NCBI RefSeq assembly: GCF_900109265.1
Contig: NZ_FNZM01000003.1
Span: 372,001-436,000, forward strand
Direction: 5' to 3'
Source: Paraburkholderia tropica
Lineage (GTDB): Bacteria > Pseudomonadota > Gammaproteobacteria > Burkholderiales > Burkholderiaceae
DNA: 64,000 bases
The notes beneath the pieces were generated by a model. The model worked only from the letters and a program-made list of their open reading frames with translations, searched no databases and was not told the DNA's origin. Positions 44,506-54,022 of this stretch are shown here, one piece after another. Position 1 is the first letter of the stretch, and each line of letters opens with the position of its first letter. A program made the translations under genes and the position numbers.

Positions 44506-45274
44506 TCTCGCGCGCGAGCGGCCCGGCGCAGCCGCGCAGACGCTGCCGTTCCGGCGCGCGGCGACGGTGCTGAACGCCTGGCAGCGCAACGTCGATACGA
44601 CCATCGACTGGGCCGATCCGTCGTGGACCGCCGCGCTGCTCAAGCTCGACGCGGACCAACTCGAACACGTGCGCGTGGCGATGCAGGCGGCCAGCATCGC
44701 GGCGCGCGTGGCGTGTTCGCGCGCGCTGGTGCGTGCCGCGGGCGTGGTGCCGCCGGATTTTGCCGACCTGACGCAAGGCGCGGCCCAAGCCGGTGCGCAC
44801 GCCAATGCGGCTTGGCTCGACGCGCTGCCCGCCGAGCGCGGCGTGCAGGTGCTGCGTATGCGCGCGCTGCTGTTTCGCCGCGCGGAAGTGCGCCGGTTGA
44901 TCGACAAGCGCACGCGTCAGCAGCTTTCCGATTGGGTGGGCGTGAGCGTCGATCGTCTGACGCAGGACGCGCATGCGGGCGAGCCGCCCGACACCGCGCG
45001 ACTGATCGCGCGCGCGGGCATGCCGCCGCTCGCGGCGCTGGATGCGGCGAGGCTCGCGATCGAAGGCTGCGCGCTGCTGTTGCGCGATCTCGCGTCATCC
45101 GTGTCGCCGACGCGTTGCGTGCCGTTCACGCTGCTGCGTCTCGCGCTGCCGCGCGCGTTGCCGCCGGTGCCGTGGCTCGCGCAGACGCCCGCCGACATCG
45201 ACGCGCCCGGCAGCGCGCGTCTGTTCGCGCGGCTTCCCGATCTGTTACCGGAGTACTCATGGCTATCTGGCTGA
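44498..45274 (+). CDS. hrpB4: T3SS sorting-platform accessory protein HrpB4 (SctK-like)
   Basis: 258 residues with a GTG start overlapping the hrcJ stop by 8 bases. Helical, Ala/Arg/Leu-rich ([34 protein letters not shown]). HrpB4 is needed for secretion and is thought to join HrcQ and HrcL on the cytoplasmic side. The assignment rests mainly on position between hrcJ and hrcL, since the family is poorly conserved. Confidence 0.85.
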   Translation: MRDLARERPGAAAQTLPFRRAATVLNAWQRNVDTTIDWADPSWTAALLKLDADQLEHVRVAMQAASIAARVACSRALVRAAGVVPPDFADLTQGAAQAGAHANAAWLDALPAERGVQVLRMRALLFRRAEVRRLIDKRTRQQLSDWVGVSVDRLTQDAHAGEPPDTARLIARAGMPPLAALDAARLAIEGCALLLRDLASSVSPTRCVPFTLLRLALPRALPPVPWLAQTPADIDAPGSARLFARLPDLLPEYSWLSG

Positions 45275-46089
45275 AGCGCGCGCGCGACGCGGTGTTCGAA
45301 CCCGGCGCGTCGCTCGCAGGCGGCACGACGAACGACCTTGCGCTGCGCCTCGGCGCGGCGTCGGACATCGTGCGCCGCGACACCTTCGGCGAACTGCTCT
45401 CGCTCGACGCCGCGCGCGCCGCGCTCGTCGAGGAACGCGCCGCGTTGCTCGACGAGGCGCGCGCGCAGGCGCAAACGCTGATCGACCACGCGCGGGACGA
45501 AGCGGCCGACATCGTCGCGAACGCGCAGCGCGACTATGCCGAGGCGAGCGAGCAGGGCTATCGCGATGGCTGCGAGCGCGCGCTCGCGGACTGGATGGAG
45601 CGCCTCGCACAAGCCGCCGACGCGCAGAACCGGTTGCAGTCGAGCATGCGCGAACGCCTCGCGAATATCGTCGCCACGGCGGTCGAGCAGATCGTGCGCG
45701 TGGAGTCGCACGAAGCGCTGTTCGAGCGCGCGCTCGCGACCGTCGATCGTATCGTCGACGGCGCGACGTATCTGCGCGTGGCCGTCTGTCCCGGCGATTT
45801 CGACGGCGCGAAAGCGGCCTTCGACCGGCTCGCTGCGCGTTGGCGCGATCTGGGCCAGGCGATCCCGATGTCGGTGATTGCGGACAAGCAGCTCGACCCC
45901 GGCAGTTGCGTCTGCGAAACCGACTTCGGCACCGTCGACGCAAGCCTCGACATGCAGTTGCGCGCGATGCGCAGCGCGGTGTCGCGCGCGCTCAAGCGCT
46001 CGGCGCATACGTCGGCCGAGGCGCAAGATGCACCTGACGCGTTCGATAACGCAAGCGCAGGCGAAGCGTCCGCGACGGAGGCCATATGA
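45259..46089 (+). CDS. hrcL: T3SS stator protein HrcL (HrpB5/SctL)
   Basis: 276 residues. A long acidic coiled-coil (SLDAARAALVEERAALLDEA, then ARAQAQTLIDHARDEAADIV) is followed by the FliH-like C-terminal domain (ANIVATAVEQIVRVES and CVCETDFGTVDASLDMQLRA) that binds and restrains the ATPase HrcN. It overlaps hrpB4 by 16 bases and hrcN by 4, showing strong coupling. Confidence 0.94.
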   Translation: MAIWLKRARDAVFEPGASLAGGTTNDLALRLGAASDIVRRDTFGELLSLDAARAALVEERAALLDEARAQAQTLIDHARDEAADIVANAQRDYAEASEQGYRDGCERALADWMERLAQAADAQNRLQSSMRERLANIVATAVEQIVRVESHEALFERALATVDRIVDGATYLRVAVCPGDFDGAKAAFDRLAARWRDLGQAIPMSVIADKQLDPGSCVCETDFGTVDASLDMQLRAMRSAVSRALKRSAHTSAEAQDAPDAFDNASAGEASATEAI

Positions 46090-47438
46090 GCGCGTCGTGG
46101 ACGGCACACAGCGTGGACCTCGAACGCCTGACCGACGACATCGAGCGCGAGATTCTCGCCGCGCCCGCCGTGGCGCGCACGGGCAAGGTGCTTGAAGTGA
46201 TTGGCACGCTCATCAAGGTCGGCGGCCTCGACCTCTCGCTCGGCGAACTGTGCGAGTTGCGTGCGCCCAATGGCGAGCTGCTGCAGCACGCGGAAGTGAT
46301 CGGCTTCACGCGCGACGTGGCGCTGCTCTCGCCATTCGCGCGACTCGAACACATCTCGCGCTCGACGCGCGTGATCGGGCTCGCGCGGCCGCTCGCCGTG
46401 AAGGTCGGCGACATGCTGCTCGGGCGCGTGATCGACAGTCTCGGCGAGCCCGTGGACGGCGGTCCGCCCATCGAATCCGATGAAATGCGGCCGATCTTCG
46501 CGTCGCCGCCCGACCCCATGAGCCGCCGCATGATCGACGCGCCGCTGCCCACCGGCGTGCGCGTGGTCGACGCGATGATGACGCTCGCCGAAGGTCAGCG
46601 CATGGGCATCTTCGCGCCCGCCGGCGTCGGCAAGAGCACGCTGCTCGGCATGTTCGCGCGCGGCGCGTCGTGCGACGTGAATGTGATCGCGCTGATCGGC
46701 GAGCGCGGGCGCGAAGTGCGCGAATTCGTCGAACTGATTCTCGGCCCCGAAGGCATGGCGCGTTCGGTGGTCGTGTGCGCGACGTCGGACCGTTCGTCGA
46801 TGGAGCGCGCCAAAGCGGCCTATGTGGCGACCGCGATCGCCGAATACTTTCGCGACCGCGGCCAGCGCGTGCTGCTGATGATGGATTCGCTCACGCGTTT
46901 CGCGCGTGCCGGACGCGAGATCGGACTCGCGGCGGGCGAACCGCCTGCGCGGCGCGGCTTTCCGCCGTCGATCTTCGCGGAGCTGCCGCGTCTGCTCGAA
47001 CGCGCGGGCATGGGCGCGACGGGCTCGATCACCGCGCTCTACACTGTGCTCGCCGAAGACGAAAGCGGTAGCGATCCGATTGCCGAAGAAGTGCGCGGCA
47101 TTCTCGACGGCCACATGATTCTCTCGCGCGAGATTGCGGCGAAGAATCAGTATCCCGCCATCGACGTGCTCGCGAGTCTGTCGCGCGTGATGCCGCAAGT
47201 GGTGCCCGGTTCGTTCGTGGGCGCATCGGCGCGCATCCGCGAATTGATGGCGCAGCATCGCGAGGTGGAGATGCTGTTGCAGATCGGCGAATATCAACCG
47301 GGCGGCAATGCGCTCGCCGACGAAGCCATCGCGAAAGCGCCTGCGATCAAGGCGTTTCTCTCGCAGCGCACCGACGAATACGCGCCGCCGGGCGACACCG
47401 AAGCGCAGCTCTATGCGCTCGCGGAGGCCGGCGGATGA
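46086..47438 (+). CDS. hrcN: T3SS ATPase HrcN (SctN)
   Basis: 450 residues. Walker A is APAGVGKST (177-185); Walker B is VLLMMDSLTRFARAGREIGL; the F1-type signature PPSIFAELPRLLERAGMG follows. The hexamer unfolds effectors and strips them from chaperones at the base of the export gate. The first 110 residues form the beta-barrel shared with flagellar FliI. Confidence 0.98.
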   Translation: MSASWTAHSVDLERLTDDIEREILAAPAVARTGKVLEVIGTLIKVGGLDLSLGELCELRAPNGELLQHAEVIGFTRDVALLSPFARLEHISRSTRVIGLARPLAVKVGDMLLGRVIDSLGEPVDGGPPIESDEMRPIFASPPDPMSRRMIDAPLPTGVRVVDAMMTLAEGQRMGIFAPAGVGKSTLLGMFARGASCDVNVIALIGERGREVREFVELILGPEGMARSVVVCATSDRSSMERAKAAYVATAIAEYFRDRGQRVLLMMDSLTRFARAGREIGLAAGEPPARRGFPPSIFAELPRLLERAGMGATGSITALYTVLAEDESGSDPIAEEVRGILDGHMILSREIAAKNQYPAIDVLASLSRVMPQVVPGSFVGASARIRELMAQHREVEMLLQIGEYQPGGNALADEAIAKAPAIKAFLSQRTDEYAPPGDTEAQLYALAEAGG

Positions 47439-48010
47439 GCGCAAGCATGAACGCAAAGACAAGCGTCGGCACGAGAAGCGGCACGAGTAGCAGCACGAGA
47501 AGCGGCGCGGGCCGCCGCGTGATGGCGCTGGAGCGTTCGCTCGCACGCCGCCGCCGTCTGGACGACACCTTGCGCGCAACGCTCGCCGCGCATCGCAACG
47601 CGCTGGCCGAACGCGAACGCGCGCGCGAGGCGAAGGCGCAGGAAGTCGCGCGCGAAGCCGAGGTGTTGCGCTTCTACGAACACCGCATCGAATCGATGAT
47701 GACGGGCGCGCAAGCGTTCGCGCCCGACGCGCTGACCGCGTGCCGCCGCTATATCGACGTGGTCGCCGACAAGCTGCGCGTGCTCGACGCCGCGCTCGCG
47801 CAAGCGCAAGAACGGGTGCGTGAGAGCGAAGACGCGATGACGCAAACGCGCCGCGAGATCGAGCAGAACCTGGGCCGCATCGACCTGTGTGGAGAGCGCA
47901 TCACGCAGATTCGCCGCAAGCAGGACGAAGCGGCCAGCGACGCCGCCGACGAAGAGGCCGAGGAAGCCGCACTCGCGCGGCGCTTTCGCGAGCGGGGCGT
48001 GGCCGCATGA
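47435..48010 (+). CDS. hrpB7: T3SS stalk protein HrpB7 (SctO-like)
   Basis: 191 residues, mostly a two-stranded coiled coil rich in Arg, Glu and Ala (ERSLARRRRLDDTLRATLAA, AQERVRESEDAMTQTRREIE). SctO proteins act as the rotor-like stalk of the ATPase and contact HrcV. The first 28 residues are Ser/Thr/Gly-rich and unlike the rest, so translation could start later, at MALERSL (ATG 47522). ATGA overlaps connect it to hrcN and hrcT. Confidence 0.88.
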   Translation: MSASMNAKTSVGTRSGTSSSTRSGAGRRVMALERSLARRRRLDDTLRATLAAHRNALAERERAREAKAQEVAREAEVLRFYEHRIESMMTGAQAFAPDALTACRRYIDVVADKLRVLDAALAQAQERVRESEDAMTQTRREIEQNLGRIDLCGERITQIRRKQDEAASDAADEEAEEAALARRFRERGVAA

Positions 48011-48930
48011 ACGATATTGTTTCCGCGCTGCCGCAACTCGGCACGCTGATCGTCGGCTATATCACGTTGCTGGGCGTGTGTTCGCTGCGGCTTTTCATCA
48101 TCATGTTCATGTTTCCGCCCACCGCGGACGGCGTGATGCAGGGCGTCGTGCGCAACGCCGTGGTCGTGCTGTTCAGTTCGTGGGTGGCGTATGGGCAGCC
48201 TGTCTCGTTCATTCAGGAACTGCATGGCGTGAAGCTGTTCGAAATCGGCTTGCGCGAGGCGATGATCGGCGTGGTGCTCGGCTACGCGGCGTCGATCGTG
48301 TTCTGGGTGGCCGAAGGCGCGGGCACCTATATCGACGATCTGACCGGCTATAACAACGTGCAGATTACGAATCCGATGCGCCAGGAGCAATCGACGCCCA
48401 CGGCCACGCTGCTCGCGCAGATTGCATCGGTGTCGTTCTGGGCGCTGGGCGGCATGACGTTTTTGCTCGGCACGCTGTATGAGTCGTATCACTGGTGGCC
48501 GTTGACGTCGTCGACGCCGGTGGCAGGCAATATTCTCGAATCGTTCGTGCTGCACCAGACCGATACGCTGATGCAGACGATCGCGAAGCTCGCCGCGCCG
48601 ATGATGTTCATTTTGCTGCTGATCGATTTTGCCTTTGGCTTTGCGGCGAAATCGGCGTCGAAGCTCGATCTCATGACGTTGAGCCAGCCCGTGAAGGGCG
48701 CCGTCACCGTGCTGATGCTCGCGCTTTTTGCGGGCATTTTCGTCGATCAGGTGAAAGAGCAGATTACCTTGCGCGGATTCGCCGAGGATTTGCGCACGAT
48801 GACAAATGGCGACGCGGAAAGCGGGAAAACGGTGAATCGAAAGGCCGCGCCCGCTTCGGGCGCATCCTCAACAAATCCCGCTTCGAATCTCAACAGTTCT
48901 CAAATAGAACCTGAAAATCAGATTAATTGA
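48007..48930 (+). CDS. hrcT: T3SS export-gate protein HrcT (SctT)
   Basis: 307 residues with about six membrane helices and the FliR/SctT signature (FPPTADGVMQGVVRNAVVVL, GLREAMIGVVLGYAASIVFW, LIDFAFGFAAKSASKLDLMT). The C-terminal 45 residues are Ser/Asn/Gln-rich and hydrophilic, longer than usual. One HrcT completes the R5-S4-T1 gate. Confidence 0.95.
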   Translation: MNDIVSALPQLGTLIVGYITLLGVCSLRLFIIMFMFPPTADGVMQGVVRNAVVVLFSSWVAYGQPVSFIQELHGVKLFEIGLREAMIGVVLGYAASIVFWVAEGAGTYIDDLTGYNNVQITNPMRQEQSTPTATLLAQIASVSFWALGGMTFLLGTLYESYHWWPLTSSTPVAGNILESFVLHQTDTLMQTIAKLAAPMMFILLLIDFAFGFAAKSASKLDLMTLSQPVKGAVTVLMLALFAGIFVDQVKEQITLRGFAEDLRTMTNGDAESGKTVNRKAAPASGASSTNPASNLNSSQIEPENQIN

Positions 48931-49010
48931 AGTTCTGACTAAATCGCTCCGGTACATTGAGTTCATGCACGCCGTGTCAGCCAGCGTGCCGTGCAACCAA
49001 GGAGTCGATT

Positions 49011-50462
49011 ATGTTTTCGATGCTGTATTTCCCGCTGGTTTCTTCACTCGCCACGCCGGAGCCGGTCGTGTCGGGAAATCAGGCCGAACGTTTCGGCTTC
49101 GCGCTGCGCGAGGGCAAGCTGCTGGCCGCTTCGCATCTGACAAGCCGCTGGATCGACGAAACGAATGCGGCCGGCATGGGCGAACAGGCGTTGCATGGCC
49201 TTCAGTTGCACGCGGATCTGCAACTGCTGTTGGGCGTGGAAGTGGAAGCCGAGGAAGCCTATCGGCGCTCGCTAAAACTGATTCGGAGTTCGAAGCGTGA
49301 CATACGCGCCTCGTCGTGCCGCAATGCGGCGTGGCAGGCGCTGTTCCGGCATCGGATCGGCACCGCGCTTTCGTGTTTCGCGCGCGTGGTCGACGAACCC
49401 GGCATCGAGCCGGCGCGCGCGGCGGAGGCGCGCTTCGGCATCGTCTGCGCGCTGCATGAGTTGGGGCGAACCGGCGAGGCCTTGCAGGCGCTCGACGAGT
49501 TCGTCCATCGTCTTGATGAAGATATCGACGATCCGCACGGCCATTGGCACGATCTCGCCACCACGGTGCGCTTCGATCTGGAAGTGCAGACGGCCCTGCG
49601 CTGCGCGAGTGAATTGAGCGATCACGTTTATTGGCAATCGGGTGCGGCGGGCGTGACGGCGCGCACGCAGGAAGATGTCTTGCGTGCCGTGCGGGTGCCG
49701 CTTTTGCGCGCGCGCATCGAGTATCTGCGTCATTTGCAACTGGCCGCGCTGGCCGACCGCAATGCGATTGGCGGCCTGCAGCATCATTTGAACTGGGCGC
49801 GCGAGCAGGGCGTCGGTGATTATCAGCGCACCTTGAGGCTGGAGATTGCGCTGGCTGCGCTCGCGGGCGCGCAGCCGCATTACGCGCACGCGATGCTGGA
49901 GCCGCTGCATCCGCTCGTGCGTGCGGGCGCGATTGGCCATCGTCACATCGAATACCTGTATTGCGCGGCCAAAACGCGTCAGGCGCAGGGTCGCGCGCAG
50001 GAGTCGCTGACCTTGTACAGCCGTTACGCGCTGGTGGCGATGCAGTGTCTGCGCGAGGATGCGAGTCTGCAAATGCCGCTCGCGAGCCGCATGTCGAAGC
50101 CCGGTCCGCAACTCGACGATGTGGGTGCGCGCTTGCCCGCGCGTTATCGGCGCGCGTATTCGTATGTGCTCGACAACCTGGACCGGCCCGACCTTTCGGT
50201 GCGCGAGATCGCCGCGGAAATTGGCGTGACCGAACGCGCGCTGCAAAGCGCCTTCAAGAATTTTCTCGGTCTTTCGCCGAGCGAGCTGATCCGCCGTCAA
50301 CGTATGGAGCGCATTCGCGCCGAGCTGACCGAGCGCGCGTATGCCGCCGATCGCGGCGTGCTGGTGGCCGCGAACAAATGGGGCGTGCAGAACCGCTCGA
50401 CGCTCGTCAACGGCTATCGCAAGCAGTTTCACGAAGCGCCTTCGGAAACGCTCGAACGCTGA
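49011..50462 (+). CDS. hrpB: AraC-family master activator of hrp genes, HrpB (HrpX)
   Basis: 483 residues, close to Ralstonia HrpB (477) and Xanthomonas HrpX (476). The N-terminal two-thirds is helical/TPR-like; the C-terminal AraC domain (RAYSYVLDNLDRPDLSVREI and AAEIGVTERALQSAFKNFLG, then LSPSELIRRQRMERIRAEL) binds DNA. HrpB/HrpX activates genes with PIP/hrpII boxes, several of which are visible in this window. AAGGAG precedes ATG 49011. It lies 80 bases after hrcT, with no PIP box of its own, consistent with control by HrpG (known in Ralstonia). Confidence 0.95.
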   Translation: MFSMLYFPLVSSLATPEPVVSGNQAERFGFALREGKLLAASHLTSRWIDETNAAGMGEQALHGLQLHADLQLLLGVEVEAEEAYRRSLKLIRSSKRDIRASSCRNAAWQALFRHRIGTALSCFARVVDEPGIEPARAAEARFGIVCALHELGRTGEALQALDEFVHRLDEDIDDPHGHWHDLATTVRFDLEVQTALRCASELSDHVYWQSGAAGVTARTQEDVLRAVRVPLLRARIEYLRHLQLAALADRNAIGGLQHHLNWAREQGVGDYQRTLRLEIALAALAGAQPHYAHAMLEPLHPLVRAGAIGHRHIEYLYCAAKTRQAQGRAQESLTLYSRYALVAMQCLREDASLQMPLASRMSKPGPQLDDVGARLPARYRRAYSYVLDNLDRPDLSVREIAAEIGVTERALQSAFKNFLGLSPSELIRRQRMERIRAELTERAYAADRGVLVAANKWGVQNRSTLVNGYRKQFHEAPSETLER

Positions 50463-50522
50463 CGCCGCCGGTTTTATCCGCATCTTCGCTTGCACCTTCG
50501 TTCAATTATCACGATCGACTCC

Positions 50523-52310
50523 ATGAAATCGAAAACGCTGTTTTGCGCCGCGTGGCTCGCGGCGACGCTGGCGCTCGCGCCATTCGACACGGCCAGCGCC
50601 GCGCCGGTGCGCTGGCGCAGTTCGACGGTCCATGTCGCCGTCGAAGGCAAGGACCTCAAGGACGTGCTGCGCGACTTCACCGCGAGCCAGGGCGTGGCGG
50701 CGTCGATTGCCAACAACGTCGCGGGCACCGTGACGGGCCGCTTCGATATGTCGCCGCAACGCTTTCTCGACACGCTCGCTTCGACGTTCGGCTTTGTGTG
50801 GTTCTACGACGGCAGCGTACTGTCGATCAGTAATGCAAACGATGTCACGCATCAGGTCATCAAACTCGATCACGCCGCGCCGGGCGATTTGCGTGGCGCG
50901 CTGCAGTCGCTCGGCATCGAGGACCGGCGCTTTCCCGTCGTCTACGACGAAGCCGGCGACACGGCGATCGTGAACGGGCCGCCGCAATATGTGCAGATGG
51001 TGGCCGAAGTGGCGCGACGTCTGGACGATAGTGCGGGACGGCGCACCGGTTCGGTGATCCGCGTATTCAAGCTCAAAAATGCGTGGGCCGCCGATCACAA
51101 GGTGCAGATCGACGGCAACACTATCACGGTGCCCGGCGTGGCCACGGTGCTCTCGAACATGTATCACGCGAAGCAGAAGGAAGGCGGCGGCGCGAACGGC
51201 TCGCAGAATGCGATGTCGCCGAACATGCAGCGCGTGCCGCAAATGGCCGATGTGGGCGGCGGCACGTCGGGCGGCGGCTCGCTCAATCCGCCCTTGCCGC
51301 AGAACATGCCACAAGGCGCGGATGCGAGTCTCGGCGGTCTCATCAGCGGCACGCCTGCGCCGGGCCAGGGCGCAGCGGGCAACGTGGGCTACGCCAATGC
51401 GCCAGGCAGCAGCGGACAAGGGACATCGCCGAGCGGCGGCGATCTGACCTTGCCCGTGATTCAACCCGATCCGACCACCAACACTGTGCTGATTCGCGAT
51501 CTGCCGCAGCGCATCGACCAGTACGCGTCGCTGATCGGGCAACTCGATACGCGGCCCAAGCTGATCGAGATCGAGGCGCATATCGTCGAGATCGACGACA
51601 ACCTGCTGCAACAGATCGGCATCGACTGGCGCGCGCACAACAGCCATCTGGATTTCCAGACCGGCACGGGCACCTATCAGCAGAACGGCTATGACGGCAA
51701 TATCAATCCGAACTTCGGCACGACCACGCTCGCAGACGGCACGACCGTCGTGCAGGCGACGCCCGTGGGCGCGTCGCTGACCGCAGTGCTCGGCGATGCG
51801 GGGCGGTATCTGCTCGCGCGCATCAATGCGTCGGCGGAGGACTCGAAGGCGAAAATCGACGCGACGCCGAAGGTCGCCACGCTCGACAACGTCGAAGCCG
51901 TGATGGACAACAAGACGCGCTTCTTCGTGCGCGTGTCGGGTTATACGTCGGCGGATCTTTACAGCATTTCCACGGGCGTTTCGCTGCGCGTGCTGCCGAT
52001 GGTCGTGGACGAGAACGGCCAGGTGCGCATCAAGATGAACGTCCATATCGAGGACGGTCAGCTTACCGGGCAGCAGGTCGACAGCATTCCCGTCATCACG
52101 AGCAGCGAGATCAATACGCAGGCCGTGGTCGGGCAGGGCGAGAGTCTGCTGATCGCGGGCTACAGCACCGACAACCTCTCGAACGGCGTGACGAGCGTGC
52201 CGGGGCTGTCGAAGATTCCGATCATCGGTGCGCTGTTCCGCAACAACAGCGACACGCATTCGCACATGGAGCGCGTGTTCCTGCTCACGCCGCGCGTGCT
52301 GGATCTCTGA
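50523..52310 (+). CDS. hrcC: T3SS outer-membrane secretin HrcC (SctC)
   Basis: 595 residues with a signal peptide (MKSKTLFCAAWLAATLALA to about DTASA). N0-type (VRWRSSTVHVAVEGKDLKDV) and N1/N3 domains precede a Gly/Asn/Gln-rich insertion (about 215-310) and the secretin barrel, which ends in VPGLSKIPIIGALFRNN and the terminal RVFLLTPRVLDL. No clear ribosome site precedes the ATG and no PIP box is present in the 60-base gap, so it is probably co-transcribed with hrpB. Confidence 0.95.
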   Translation: MKSKTLFCAAWLAATLALAPFDTASAAPVRWRSSTVHVAVEGKDLKDVLRDFTASQGVAASIANNVAGTVTGRFDMSPQRFLDTLASTFGFVWFYDGSVLSISNANDVTHQVIKLDHAAPGDLRGALQSLGIEDRRFPVVYDEAGDTAIVNGPPQYVQMVAEVARRLDDSAGRRTGSVIRVFKLKNAWAADHKVQIDGNTITVPGVATVLSNMYHAKQKEGGGANGSQNAMSPNMQRVPQMADVGGGTSGGGSLNPPLPQNMPQGADASLGGLISGTPAPGQGAAGNVGYANAPGSSGQGTSPSGGDLTLPVIQPDPTTNTVLIRDLPQRIDQYASLIGQLDTRPKLIEIEAHIVEIDDNLLQQIGIDWRAHNSHLDFQTGTGTYQQNGYDGNINPNFGTTTLADGTTVVQATPVGASLTAVLGDAGRYLLARINASAEDSKAKIDATPKVATLDNVEAVMDNKTRFFVRVSGYTSADLYSISTGVSLRVLPMVVDENGQVRIKMNVHIEDGQLTGQQVDSIPVITSSEINTQAVVGQGESLLIAGYSTDNLSNGVTSVPGLSKIPIIGALFRNNSDTHSHMERVFLLTPRVLDL

Positions 52311-52331
52311 GGCATGGCGCGCCGAGTTCGC

Positions 52332-53429
52332 TCAATTGCGTCGCCGTGTATTGGCGAGCCGTGCCGCGCGCGGCGGCAACGCGGGCGCGCAGTTCGCTTC
52401 GCGCTCGTTCGCGGCGTGGGCGGCGAGGTTATCGGTCCGCGCTGTGCCGCTGTATGGCATGACGCAATCGGGCGTGCGCGTGGCACTGTAGCCTGCCGTG
52501 AAATCGGCGTTGAAACTGGCCTGATAGCCCGGCGCGCAGTCGGTGGCTTCCACGGCCCACGGTTGCGCCTGGCGGGCCGCTTCGCTGCTGCTGTGATGGA
52601 CGTCGAGCACGCGCGTCGGGCGCGCGACGGGCGCGTTGTCGTGCTCGGGCAAGGTGAGAGAGAGGGCGGGCGCGGGCGGCGTGGGCGTCGTCTGCTTCGC
52701 GTCGGCGGGCACGCAGTCCTCCTGCTCGTCGCCCATCTCGATGCGATAGCCGTGCGCGTACATCGTGCGCAACTGCACGCCGGCCTCGCCATTGAGTTCG
52801 AGCTTTTTGCGCAGCTTGTAAATGTGTTGTTCGAGCGTGCGCCCGACGATGTCTTCCGTGCTGCTCCAGATCGCGCCCGCAATGGTACGGCGGCTCACGT
52901 ATTCGCCGGTGCGCGAGAACAGCAGCCACGCGATCGCGAATTCGCGCACGGTCAGGCGAATCGGGCGGCCGTTGAGTTGCACGGTGCCCGCGCGCCGGTC
53001 GAGCCGGTACGGTCCGAAGCGAATCTCGCCGTCGGCGCGCGCGCTGGAAGCCGCTTCGAAACGGCGGCGCGCGAGATGCGTGCGCACGGCCAGTTCGCTG
53101 CGGTCGATGGGCGAGCGCACCACGTCGTCGGCGCCCGCATCGAAGGCCTGTTCGATGTCCGCGCGCCCGTCGAACGCGCCGACCACGATCAGCGGGGCGC
53201 GTCGATCGTCGTAGCAGGCCCGCCGCGCGAACACGGCGCGGTTCGGATCGACCCCGGTGGCGGCATCCACGATGATCGCCTGATAGTCCTCGCGATAGAT
53301 GGCGCGCGTGAGCGCGACGTCGTCGCTGAAGCAGCTGCATTCGATCAATTCGTCGAGAAAGCACAGGCAGATCAGATTGAACAGCCTTCGGTCGTTAGTC
53401 AAAACAGCGAATTTCAACTTGCTCTCCAA
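52332..53429 (-). CDS. hrpG: OmpR-family hrp regulator HrpG
   Basis: 365 residues. The receiver domain keeps a phospho-acceptor-like Asp55 (AIIVDAATG), but the acidic pocket is only ND (12-13) and the conserved Lys is Arg105 (VVRSP), so phosphorylation chemistry may be altered. The winged helix (about 145-235: RLTVREFAIAWLLFSRTGEY, GRTLEQHIYKLRKKLELN) is complete. A tail of about 120 residues with low-complexity segments has no counterpart in the shorter Ralstonia and Xanthomonas proteins (inference from memory of their length). It is convergent with hrcC (21-base gap). HrpG relays plant and metabolic signals to hrpB. Confidence 0.88.
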   Translation of the reverse strand: MESKLKFAVLTNDRRLFNLICLCFLDELIECSCFSDDVALTRAIYREDYQAIIVDAATGVDPNRAVFARRACYDDRRAPLIVVGAFDGRADIEQAFDAGADDVVRSPIDRSELAVRTHLARRRFEAASSARADGEIRFGPYRLDRRAGTVQLNGRPIRLTVREFAIAWLLFSRTGEYVSRRTIAGAIWSSTEDIVGRTLEQHIYKLRKKLELNGEAGVQLRTMYAHGYRIEMGDEQEDCVPADAKQTTPTPPAPALSLTLPEHDNAPVARPTRVLDVHHSSSEAARQAQPWAVEATDCAPGYQASFNADFTAGYSATRTPDCVMPYSGTARTDNLAAHAANEREANCAPALPPRAARLANTRRRN

Positions 53430-54022
53430 TAGCGAGGCTTCAAGCGCCGCATTTGTTATTTCATGGATGCGGCTTTGAACCGCGTATGGCGAAAACTACG
53501 GTTGTTCATAAATCAGGGTTGTAAGGAATTGTTTCGCAGAAATTTCTCGTCGGATGAGGAATAAAACCCCGTCCAGGACGGCAATCAAACGTTTGCCTGG
53601 CGAAAGTGGCTAATTGCTTGGGCCGGCACATGAAATCCTTTTCATCGAACAAGTCGGTATTTATTGCGCCTTTGCGTGAATGGAGCGGTAATCCTGACGG
53701 GCGATGCGCATAAAGGATTGATGGATAAGGCTTAGCGGAATCTTTCAGATCGGAAAGGGAAGTTCAGACTTTTTGAGGGTTGCGTCTACGCATCGCGTGG
53801 GGCCGCTTCGCACCCGAATGAGCTTTATTGAAACTGGCTGCGAAAAACGCGCTTTACACTCGATCGGCAAAAAGCCGCGTGCACGTCGCGCCATCGCCTC
53901 GCAAAAGCCGTTCAGCCGCGATGCAAGCCGGTTTGAATGACCGGCTGCGGCCTTTAAAGCTTTTTTTGTGCTTTGCGCCATGTCGCGCAAAGACCTGCAA
54001 TAGACCGTGGATGGGAGCTTTG
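53430..54022. other. 593-base AT-richer divergent region between hrpG and the Rieske gene
   Basis: No credible coding frame was found. A perfect dyad CCGTCC-A-GGACGG lies at 53569-53581. No TTCGC-N15-TTCGC pair is present on either strand (single TTCGC at 53807). It should hold the hrpG promoter and that of the enzyme cassette. Base composition is visibly less GC-rich than the flanking genes. Confidence 0.55.

Noticed and set aside
53769..53830. PIP box for the Rieske cassette
   Set aside because: Only a single TTCGC (53807-53811) is present; no partner at either side.
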